DNA of 64,000 bases from Hydractinia symbiolongicarpus. Its lineage: Eukaryota > Cnidaria > Hydrozoa > Anthoathecata > Hydractiniidae. The stretch covers positions 28,175,501 through 28,239,500 of the forward strand of contig NC_079878.1 in NCBI RefSeq assembly GCF_029227915.1. Reading direction: 5' to 3'. The notes beneath the pieces are model-generated. The model was not told the DNA's origin. It saw only the letters and a list, made by a program, of their open reading frames with translations, and did no database searches. Of this stretch, positions 1 to 9,871 are shown piece by piece (position 1 is the first letter of the stretch; each line of letters begins with the position of its first letter). The position numbers and the translations under genes were made by a program.

Positions 1-1482
1 AACTCAGCGATTACACTTGGCCCTGTGGTAGCGCTTTATTTAAAAATTTAGATAAGTAAGTCATTTTTTACTGTGGGACCAATCCTAGCCGTTAGCACGC
101 GCTGAAGAAAGGGAGACAGTTTCAAAAACTACATTTCATTGACTTCTTGGCGGTATCAATCCGTTTGAGTTACAACGGTTGATTCACATATTCGTACCAA
201 CATGTATTTAGTGATATTGTTCCGATATTACTAAGTTATATCGCTTTTAACAGTGAAACGAGTGACTCTGGGACGTAATTGAAGTAAATTTGGTCTGTGA
301 CCTTATAAATGTGATAAATGAGCCAACTGGACCCAAGAAATAACATTCTTCTTAATTTGACATGCTTGCCGGAACTGAGCGATTACACTGGGCGCTGTGG
401 TAGCGCTTCATTTAAAAATTTAGATAAATAAGTCAATTTTTCTCTGGGACCAATCCTATCTGTTAGCGCGCGCTGGAGAAATAGAGACAGGTTCAAAAAC
501 TTCATTTAATTGACTTTCTAACGGTATCAGTCCGTTTTATTAAAAGCGGTGCCGTCACATTTTTGTACCATCATGTACTTAACGATATCCTTCCGATATT
601 AGCAGGTTGCATCGCCTTTAACAGTAAAACGATTTACTGTGGGACTTAATGGATCTGATTTTTGTCTTTCATCTTATCAATGTGATAAATGAGACAACTG
701 GACTCCGAGAAATAACATTCTTCTTAATTTGACATGATTGCCGGAACTCAGCAATTACACAGAGTGCTGTGGTAGCGCTTCATTTAAAAATTTAGATAAA
801 TAAGTCAATTTTTCTGTAGGACCAATCCTGGCAGTTAGCGCGCGCTGAAGAAATAGAGACAGTTTCAAGTACTACATTTCACTGAGTTTCTAACGGTGTC
901 AGTTCGTTTGAGTTACGGTTGGCTGACATATTCGTACCAACAAGTACTTAGCAATATTTTTCTGACTTTACTAGGTTGCATCGCTTTTAACAGTGAAACG
1001 ATTGACTGTGGGACTTAATTGAACCTACTTTGGACTGTGACCTGATAAATGTGATAAATGAGCCAATTGGACTCCAAGGTATAACATTCTTCTTAATTTG
1101 ACATGATTGCCGGAACTCAGCGATTACACTTGACGTTGTGGTAACGCTTCACTTAAAAGTTTAGCTAAATAAGTTACTTTTCACTGTGGAACCAATCCTG
1201 GCCGTTAGCGCGCGCTGAGTAGGAACAGTTTCAAAAACTACCTTTCATTGACTTTCTAACGGTATCAATCCGTTTCAATTACAAAGGTTGCGTCACATAT
1301 TCGTACCAACATGTAGTTAGCAATATTTTTCCGCTATTACTAGGTTGCATCGCTTTTAACAGTGAAACGATTGGTTGTGGGACTTAATTGAACTGATTTT
1401 GGACTGTGACCTTATAAATGTGATATGTGAGACAATTGGACTCCAAGAAATAACATTCTTCTTAACTTGATATGATTGCCGG
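1..1482 (+). repeat. Higher-order block of 4 monomers, copy 1
   Basis: Monomers starting at 1, 373, 745 and 1114 form a set that recurs in the same order and nearly base-for-base at 3340-5292, where the 4318-4779 insertion interrupts it. The first three members recur again from 5293. Diagnostic variants include 'ctgagcgattacactgggcg' in member 2, 'aatttacacagagtgc'-type text ('caattacacagagtgc') in member 3 and 'cttgacgttgtggtaacgc' in member 4. The offset between copies 1 and 2 is 3339 bp, nine monomers. The first copy may extend left beyond the window. Confidence 0.85.
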
Positions 1483-4308
1483 AACTCAGCGATTACACTG
1501 GGCCCAGTGGTAGCGCTTTATTTAAAAATTTGGATAAATAAGTCATTTTTTACTGTGAGACCAATCCTTGCCGTTAGCGCACGCTGAAGAAAGAGAGACA
1601 GTTTCAAAAACTACATTTCATTGACTTTGTAACAGTATCAGTCCGTTTCAATTAAAACGGTTACGTCACATATTCGTACCAACATTTATTTAGCGATATT
1701 CTTCTGATATTACTAAGTTATATCGCTTTTAACAGGGAAACGAGTGACTCTGCGAATTAATTGAAGTAAATTTGGACTGTGACCTATATATGTGATAAAT
1801 GAGCCAACTGGACCCCAAGAAATAACATTCTTCTTAATTTGACATAATTGCCGGAACTCAGCCTTACACTGGGCGCTGTGGAAGTGCTTCATTAAAAAAT
1901 TTAGATAAATAAGTCATTTTGACTGTGTGATAAATCCTAGCCGTTAGCGCGTTGAAGAAATAGAGACAGTTTGAAAAACTCCATTTCATTGACTTTCTAA
2001 CAGCATCAATCCGTTTCAATTAAAACGGTTGCGTCACATATTCGTACCAACATGTATTTAGTGATTTTTTCCGATATTACTAAGTTGTATCGCTTTTAAC
2101 AGTAAAACGATTGACTGTGTGACTCAATTGAAGTAACTTTGGACTGTGACCTTATAAATGTGATAAATGAGAAAACTGGACCCAAGGTATAACATTCTTC
2201 TTAATTTGACATGATTGCCGGAACTCAGCGATTACACTTGACGTTGTGGTAACGCTTCACTTAAAAATTTAGTTAAATAAGTTACTTTTTACTGTGGAAC
2301 CAATCCTGGCCGTTAGCGCGCGTTGAGTATATAGGAACAGTTTCAAAAACTACATTTCTTTGACTTTTCTACCGGTCTCAATCCGTTTGAGTACAACGGT
2401 TGCGTCACATATTCGTACCGCCATGTATTTAGCAATATTTTTCCGCTATTACTAGGTTGCATCGGTTCTAACAGTGAAACGATTGACTGTGGGACTTAAT
2501 TGAACTCATTTTGGACTCTGACCTTATAAATGTGATAAGTGAGACAATTGAATCCAAGAAATAACATTCTTCTTAACTTGACATGATTCCCGGAAGTCAG
2601 CGATTACACTTGGCCCTGTGGTAGCGCTTCATTTAAAAATTTAGATAAACAAGTCATTTTTTACTGTGGGACCAATCCTAGCCGTTAGCACGCGCTGAAG
2701 AAAGAGCGACAGTTTCAAAAACTACATTTCATTGACTTTCTAACGGTATCAATCCGTTTCAATTACAACGGTTGCGTCACATATTCGTACCAACATTTAT
2801 TTAGTGATTTTTTTCCGACATTACTAAGTTGTATCGCTTTTAACAGTGAAACGATTGACTGTGTGACTTATTTGAACTGATTCTGGACTGTGACCTTCTA
2901 AATGTGATACTTGAGCGAATTGTACTTCAACGAAAAACATTCTTCCTAATTTGACATGATTGCTTAAATTCAGCGATTACACTAGGCGCTGTGGTAGCGC
3001 TTCATTTAAAAATTTAGATAAATAAGTTACTTTTTACTGTGGGACCAATCCTGGCCGTTCGCACGCGCTGAATATATAGGAACAGTTTCAAAAACTACAC
3101 TTCATTGACTTTCTAGCGGTCTCAATCCGTTTGAGTTACAAAGGTTGCGTCACATATTCGTACCAACATTTATTTAGCGATATCTTTCCGCTAATACTAG
3201 GTTGCATCGCTTCTAACAGTGAAACGATTGACTGTGGGACTTAATTGAACTGATTTTGGATTGTGACCTCATAAATGTAATAAGTGAGACAATTCGACTC
3301 CAAGAAATAACATTCTTCTTAACTTGACATTATTGCCGGAACTCAGCGATTACACTTGGCCCTGTGGTAGCGCTTCATTTAAAAATTTAGATAAGTAAGT
3401 CATTTTTAACTGTGGGACCAATCCTAGCCGTTAGCACGCGCTGAAGAAAGGGAGACAGTTTCAAAAACTACATTTCATTGACTTCTTGGCGGTATCAATC
3501 CGTTTGAGTTACAACGGTTGATTCACATATTCGTACCAACATGTATTTAGTGATATTGTTCCGATATTACTAAGTTATATCGCTTTTAACAGTGAAACGA
3601 GTGACTCTGGGACGTAATTGAAGTAAATTTGGTCTGTGACCTTATAAATGTGATAAATGAGCCAACTGGACCCAAGAAATAACATTCTTCTTAATTTGAC
3701 ATGCTTGCCGGAACTGAGCGATTACACTGGGCGCTGTGGTAGCGCTTCATTTAAAAATTTAGATAAATAAGTCAATTTTTCTCTGGGACCAATCCTATCT
3801 GTTAGCGCGCGCTGGAGAAATAGAGACAGGTTCAAAAACTTCATTTAATTGACTTTCTAACGGTATCAGTCCGTTTTATTAAAAGCGGTGCCGTCACATT
3901 TTTGTACCATCATGTACTTAACGATATCCTTCCGATATTAGCAGGTTGCATCGCCTTTAACAGTAAAACGATTTACTGCGGGACTTAATGGATCTGATTT
4001 TTGTCTTTCATCTTATCAATGTGATAAATGAGACAACTGGACTCCGAGAAATAACATTCTTCTTAATTTGACATGATTGCCGGAACTCAGCAATTACACA
4101 GAGTGCTGTGGTAGCGCTTCATTTAAAAATTTCGATAAATAAGTCAATTTTTCTGTGGGACCAATCCTGGCAGTTAGCGCGCGCTGAAGAAATAGAGACA
4201 GTTTCAAGTACTACATTTCACTGAGTTTCTAACGGTGTCAGTTCGTTTGAGTTACGGTTGGCTGACATATTCGTACCAACAAGTACTTAGCAATATTTTT
4301 CTGACTTT

Positions 4309-4317
4309 ACTAGGTTG
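4309..4317 (+). repeat. Left target-site duplication (actaggttg)
   Basis: The 9-bp satellite text 'actaggttg' occurs immediately left of the insertion and again at 4780-4788. Uninterrupted sister monomers (for example 745-1113 and 6037-6405) have it once, which supports a duplication made on insertion. Confidence 0.75.
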
Positions 4318-4347
4318 AATAAGATAGAAACATTGTGGCTTCAGGAT

Positions 4348-4408
4348 AAAATACCAATATTAGGACCAACAATGAGTATGTTTATTATTTTTTATTGACA
4401 ATATATTT
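4348..4408 (+). repeat. Left terminal inverted repeat, 61 bp
   Basis: Begins 'aaaataccaatattaggacc' and ends '...gacaatatattt'. It is an exact reverse complement of 4719-4779 over all 61 positions. Perfect arms indicate either a young element or arm homogenisation. Confidence 0.93.
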
Positions 4409-4718
4409 CGGATAAACATTATCCATCCTCAGGTCTAAAAGCAAATAAATAATGTTAAAAACAGTTAAAAACAAGTATAAAATAATTCAACATATCATAC
4501 ATAAACTACACCTCACACTACAACAAATCAAATTTACAAGAAAATCTAAAAACAAAACGAGTTTAGAAGAGAGTAAGGTAATTAAATTTTTATTACCAAT
4601 GCTCTGCTTCTATATTCGTCTTTTGTATTTAAAACCGGTTTGATGTAATTGATCATTAACGCCTCAAGAGTCATTAAATGATAAACGTTCCGTATTGATG
4701 AACATAAAATAATATAAT

Positions 4719-4779
4719 AAATATATTGTCAATAAAAAATAATAAACATACTCATTGTTGGTCCTAATATTGGTATTTT
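4719..4779 (-). repeat. Right terminal inverted repeat, 61 bp
   Basis: Begins 'aaatatattgtc' and ends 'ggtcctaatattggtatttt'. Exact reverse complement of 4348-4408. The satellite resumes at the next base. Confidence 0.93.
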
Positions 4780-4788
4780 ACTAGGTTG
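4780..4788 (+). repeat. Right target-site duplication (actaggttg)
   Basis: Second copy of the 9-bp direct repeat, directly after the right inverted arm, followed by normal satellite 'catcgcttttaac'. See the left copy at 4309-4317. Confidence 0.75.
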
Positions 4789-5292
4789 CATCGCTTTTAA
4801 CAGTGAAACGATTGACTGTGGGACTTAATTGAACCTACTTTGGACTGTGACCTGATAAATGTGATAAATGAGCCAATTGGACTCCAAGGTATAACATTCT
4901 TCTTAATTTGACATGATTGCCGGAACTCAGCGATTACACTTGACGTTGTGGTAACGCTTCACTTAAAAATTTAGCTAAATAAGTTACTTTTCACTGTGGA
5001 ACCAATCCTGGCCGTTAGCGCGCGCTGAGTAGGAACAGTTTCAAAAACTACCTTTCATTGACTTTCTAACGGTATCAATCCGTTTCAATTACAAAGGTTG
5101 CGTCACATATTCGTACCAACATGTAGTTAGCAATATTTTTCCGCTATTACTAGGTTGCATCGCTTTTAACAGTGAAACGATTGACTGTGGGACTTAATTG
5201 AACTGATTTTGGACTGTGACCTTATAAATGTGATATGTGAGACAATTGGACTCCAAGAAATAACATTCTTCTTAACTTGATATGATTGCCGG

Positions 5293-6405
5293 AACTCAGC
5301 GATTACACTGGGCCCTGTGGTAGCGCTTCATTTAAAAATTTAGATAAGTAAGTCATTTTTTACTGTGGGACCAATCCTAGCCGTTAGCGCGCGCTGAAGA
5401 AAGAGAGACAGTTTCAAAAATTACATTTCATTGACTTCTTGGCGGTATCAATCCGTTTGAGTTACAACGGTTGATTCACATATTCGTACCAACATGTATT
5501 TAGTGATATTGTTCCGATATTACTAAGTTATATCGCTTTTAACAGTGAAACGAGTGACTCTGGGACGTAATTGAAGTAAATTTGGACTGTGACCTTATAA
5601 ATGTGATAAATGAGCCAACTGGACCCAAGAAATAACATTCTTCTTAATTTGACATGCTTGCCGGAACTGAGCGATTACACTGGGCGCTGTGGTAGCGCTT
5701 CATTTAAAAATTTAGATAAATAAGTCAATTTTTCTGTGGGACCAATCCTATCTGTTAGCGCGCGCTGAAGAAATAGAGACAGGTTCAAAAACTTCATTTA
5801 ATTGACTTTCTAACAGTATCAGTCCGTTTCATTAAAAGCGGTTCCGTCACATTTTTGTACCATCATGTACTTAACGATATCCTTCCGATATTTGCAGGTT
5901 GCATCGCCTTTAACAGTAAAACGATTTACTGTGGGACTTAATGGAACTGATTTTTGTCTTTCATCTTATCAATGTGATAAATGAGACAACTGGACTCCGA
6001 GAAATAACATTCTTCTTAATTTGACATGATTGCCGGAACTCAGCAATTACACAGAGTGCTGTGGTAGCGCTTCATTTAAAAATTTAGATAAATAAGTCAA
6101 TTTTTCTGTGGGACCAATCCTGGCAGTTAGCGCGCGCTGAAGAAATAGAGACAGTTTCAAGTACTACATTTCACTGAGTTTCTAACGGTGTCAGTTCGTT
6201 TGAGTTACGGTTGGCTGACATATTCGTACCAACAAGTACTTAGCAATATTTTTCAGACTTTACTAGGTTGCATCGCCTTTAACAGTGAAACGATTGACTG
6301 TGGGACTTAATTGAACCTACTTTGGACTGTGACCTGATAAATGTGATAAATGAGCCAATTGGACTCCAAGGTATAACATTCTTCTTAACTTGATATGATT
6401 GCCGG
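5293..6405 (+). repeat. Higher-order block, copy 3 (first three monomers)
   Basis: Monomers at 5293, 5665 and 6037 repeat the first three members of the block at 1-1113 and 3340-4923, but without the inverted-repeat insertion. After 6405 the text changes to a different monomer subtype (around 'gcgcctaatttaaaaatttg'), so this copy is truncated by exchange with another part of the array. Confidence 0.8.
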
Positions 6406-9004
6406 AACTCAGCGATTACACTGGGCCCTGTGGTAGCGCCTAATTTAAAAATTTGGATAAATAAGTTATTTTTTACTGTGAACCAATCCTGGGCGTAAGC
6501 ACGCGCTGAATATTAAGGGACGGTTTCAAAAAGTACATTTCATTGACCTTCTAGCGGTATCAAACCGTTTGAGTTACAACGGTTGCGTCACATATTCGTA
6601 CCAACATGTATTTAGCGGTATTTTTCCGCTATTATTAGGTTGCATCGCTTTTAACAATGAAACGATTGACTGTGGGACTTAATTGAACTGATTTTGGACT
6701 GTGACCTTATAAATGTGAAATGTGAGACAATTGGACTCCAAGAAATAACATTTTTCTTAACTTGAAATGATTGCCGGAACTCAGCGATTACACTGGGCCC
6801 TGTGGTAGCGCTTCATTTAAAAGTTTAGATAAATTAGTCATTTTTTACTGTGGGACCAATCCTTGCCGTTAGCGCACGCTGAAGAAAGAGAGACAGTTTC
6901 AAAAACTACATTTCATTGACTTTCTAACAGTATCAGTCCGTTTCAATTAAAACGGTTGCGTCACATCTTCGTACCAACATGTATTTAGCGATATTTTTCT
7001 GATATTACTATGTTATATCGCTTTTAACAGGGAAACGAGTGACTCTGGGATTTAATTGAAGTAAATTTGGACTGTGACCTATATATGTGATAAATGAGCC
7101 AACTGGACCCCAAGAAATAACATTCTTCTTAATTTGACATAATTGCCGTAACTCAGCCTTACACTGGGCGCTGTGGTAGTGCTTCATTAAAAAATTTAGA
7201 TAAATAAGTCATTTTTACTGTGTGATAAATCCTAGCTCTTAGCGCGTTGAAGAAATAGAGACAGTTTGAAAAAATCCATTTCATTGACTTTCTAAAAGTA
7301 TCAATCCGTTTCAATTAAAACGGTTGCGTCACATATTCGTACCAACATGTATTTAGTGATTTTTTTCCGATCTTACTAAGTTGTATCGCTTTTAACAGTA
7401 AAACGATTGACCGTGTGACTCATCTGAACTGATTCTGAACTGTGACCTTATAAATGTGATAATTGAGCAAAATGGACTCTAAGGAAAAACATTCTGCTTA
7501 ATTTGACATGACTGCTAGAATTCAGCGATTACACTGGGCGCTGTGGTAGCGCTTTATTTAAAAATTGGGATAAATAAGTTATTTTTTACTGTGGGACCAA
7601 TCTTGGGCGTTAGCACGCGCTGAATATATAGGAACAGTTTCAAAACTACATTTCATTGAATTTCTAACGGTGTCAATCTGTTTGAGTGACAACGGTTCCG
7701 TCACATACTCATACCAACATTTATTTATCGATATTTTTCTGACATTACTTGGTTGCATTGCTTTTAACAGTGAAACGATTGACTGTGGGACTTATTTGAA
7801 GTAACTTTCGACTGTGACCTTATAAATGTGATAAATGAGCCAACTGGACCCAAGAAATAACATTCGTCTTAATTTGACATGATTGCTGGAACTGAGCGAT
7901 TACACTGGGCGCTGTGGTAGCGCTTCACTTAAAAATTTAGATAAATAAGTCAATTTTTCTGTGGGACCAATCGTAGCCTTTAGAACGCGCTGTAGAAATA
8001 GAGATATTTTCAAAAATTACATATCAATGACTTTCTAACAGTATCAGTCTGTTTGAGTGACAACGGTTCCGTCACATACTCGTACCAACATTTATTTAGC
8101 GATATTTTTCTGACAACACTAGGTTGCATTGCTTTTAACAGCAAAGTGATTGACTGTGGGACTAAATTCAACTGGTTCTTGTCTTTGATCTTAGCAATGT
8201 GATAATTGAGCGAATTGGACTCCAAGGAAAAACATTCTTCCTAATTTGACATGATTGCTGAAATTCAGCGATTACACTTGGCCCTGTGGTAGCGCTTCAT
8301 TTAAAAATTTAGATAAATAAGTCATTTTTTACTGTGAGACCAATCCTAGCCGTTAGCGCGCTGAAGAAATAGAGACAGTTTCAAAAACTCCATTTCATTG
8401 ACTTTCTAACGGTATCAATCCGTTTCAATTACAAAGGTTGCGTTACATATTCGTACCAACATGTATTTAGGGATTTTTTCCGATATTACTAAGTTGTATC
8501 GCTTTTAACAGTAAAACGATTGACTGTGTGACTTATTTGAACTGATTCTGGACTGTGACCTCATAAATGTGATAATTGAGCAAATTGGATTCCAAGGAAA
8601 AACAATTTTCTTAATTTGACATGACTGCTGGAATTCAGCGATTACACTGGGCGCTGTGGTAGCGCTTTATTTAAAAATTTGGATAAATAAGTTATTTTTT
8701 ACTGTGGGACCAATCCTAGGCGTTAGCACGCGCAGAATATTAAGGGACAGTTTCAAAAACTACATTTCATTGACTTTCTAACGGTATCAATCCGTTTTAG
8801 TTACAACGGTTGCGTCACATATTCGTACCAACATGTATTTAACGGTATTTTTCCGCTATTATTAGGTTGCATCGCTTTTAACAGTAAAACGATTGACTGT
8901 GTGACTTATTTGAACTGATTCTGGACTGTGACCTCATAAATGTGATAATTGAGCAAATTGGACTCCAAGGAAAAACAATTTTCTTAATTTGACATGACTG
9001 CTGG

Positions 9005-9196
9005 AATTCAGCGATTACACTGGGCGCTGTGGTAGCGCTTTATTTAAAAATTTGGATAAATAAGTTATTTTTTACTGTGGGACCAATCCTAGGCGTTAGC
9101 ACGCGCTGAATATTAAGGGACAGTTTCAAAAACTACATTTCATTGACTTTCTAACGGTATCAATCCGTTTGAGTTACAACGGTTCATGATTGCTTG
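9005..9196 (+). repeat. Half-length satellite monomer (192 bp)
   Basis: The monomer starting at 9005 runs normally to 'gagttacaacggtt' and then jumps to 'catgattgcttgaactcag', the end of a unit, so about 180 bp are missing. The remaining 192 bp is close to half a monomer. The same junction is present in copy B at 19754-19945, so it predates the segmental duplication. Confidence 0.85.
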
Positions 9197-9781
9197 AACT
9201 CAGCATTTACACTGGGCGCTGTGGCAGCGCTTTATTTAAACATTTAGATAAAAAAGCCATTTTTGTACTGTGGGACCAATCCTAGCCGTTATCGCGCGCT
9301 TAAGAAATAGAGACAGTTTCAAAAACTTCATTTAATTGACTTTCTAACGGTATCAGTCCGTTTCATTAAAAGCGGTTCCGTCACATTTTTGTACCATCAT
9401 GTACTTAACGATATCTTTCCGATATTAGCAGGTTGCATCGCCTTTAACAGTAAAACGATTTACTGTGGGACTTAATGGAACTGATTTTTGTCTTTCATCT
9501 TATCAATATGATAAATGAGACAATTGGACTCCAAGAAATAACATTCTTCTTAATTTGCCATGATTGCTGGAACTCAACAATTACACAGAGTGCTGTGGTA
9601 GCACTTCATTTAAAAATTTAGATAAATAAGTCAATTTTTCTGTTGGACCAATCCTGGCAGTTAGCGCGCGCTGAAGAAATAGAGACAGTTTCAAGTACTA
9701 CATTTCACTGAGTTTCTAACGGTGTCAATTCGTTTGAGTTACGGTTGGCTGACATATTCGTACCAACAAGTACTTAGCGAT

Positions 9782-9828
9782 TTTCTTAGCAAGCGGACGG
9801 ATTTCTTAGCAAGCGGACGGAGCGGACG
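9782..9828 (+). repeat. Tandem 20-mer at the 5' end of retrotransposon A
   Basis: The unit 'tttcttagcaagcggacgga' occurs at 9782-9801 and 9802-9821 and is followed by a partial 'gcggacg'. It is GC-richer than the surroundings and lies in the roughly 90-bp leader before ORF1. In non-LTR elements such 5' tandem repeats can be promoter units, but that is an inference here. The hexamer 'cttagc' also matches the satellite text at the insertion edge, so microhomology could have shaped this end. Confidence 0.8.
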
Positions 9829-9871
9829 TGTTTTTAAAACTTAGTAAAACTTGTTGTTTAACTGTTGACAA

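Larger units (their letters stand above)
1..4317 (+). repeat. Satellite array, segment 1 (~370-bp monomers)
   Basis: Head-to-tail tandem repeat. Taking the landmark 'aactcagcgattacact' as monomer start, units begin at 1, 373, 745, 1114, 1483, 1855, 2222, 2594, 2967, 3340, 3712 and 4084, giving lengths of 367-373 bp. Well-conserved blocks in each unit are the 'gcgctgtggtagcgcttca' segment, 'actgtgggaccaatcct', 'cacatattcgtaccaacatg' and 'actgtgggacttaattgaa'. Nearby monomers differ by scattered substitutions and small indels. No gene-like reading frame or RNA gene is seen. The size and homogeneity fit a heterochromatic satellite; a centromeric role is possible but not shown by sequence. Confidence 0.97.
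4318..4779. mobile_element. MITE-like insertion with perfect 61-bp inverted repeats
   Basis: A 462-bp AT-rich insertion breaks one satellite monomer. Two 61-bp arms (4348-4408 and 4719-4779) are exact reverse complements. The satellite resumes after the right arm with 'actaggttg', which is also the last satellite text before the element, so a 9-bp target duplication is likely (12 bp match if the shared TTT is counted). About 30 bp (4318-4347) lie outside the left arm without an inverted counterpart, so the left terminus is asymmetric or carries extra DNA. The interior has only a short frame (about 63 codons, 4452-4643) with no recognisable protein, so the element is non-autonomous. A 9-bp duplication with long arms would fit Mutator-like elements, but the family is not established; a foldback element is an alternative. 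Confidence 0.85.
3340..5292 (+). repeat. Higher-order block of 4 monomers, copy 2 (interrupted)
   Basis: Near-identical to 1-1482, member for member. The third member (4084-4923) is 840 bp long instead of 369 bp. The surplus of 471 bp equals the 462-bp insertion at 4318-4779 plus a 9-bp target duplication, which dates the insertion after the higher-order block was made. Only a few single-base differences are visible against copy 1. Confidence 0.85.
4780..9779 (+). repeat. Satellite array, segment 2
   Basis: Continues the array in the same orientation up to the first retrotransposon. Monomer starts include 4924, 5293, 5665, 6037 and 6406. From about 6325 the text is the start of the 10.8-kb duplicated segment. 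It contains a half-length monomer at 9005-9196. The last satellite text before the retrotransposon is 'caacaagtacttagc', that is, just past the conserved 'attcgtaccaac' block. No gene is seen. Confidence 0.96.

Noticed and set aside
745-1113. CENP-B box in the satellite monomer
   Set aside because: The conserved 'attcgtaccaacatg' block fits only the TTCG and following A of the TTCGnnnnAnnCGGG motif; the CGGG part is absent in the monomers inspected.
4452-4643. 63-codon open frame inside the inverted-repeat element as a transposase fragment
   Set aside because: Lys/Ile/Leu-rich product of AT-rich DNA, no recognisable transposase motif, and too short for a transposase.
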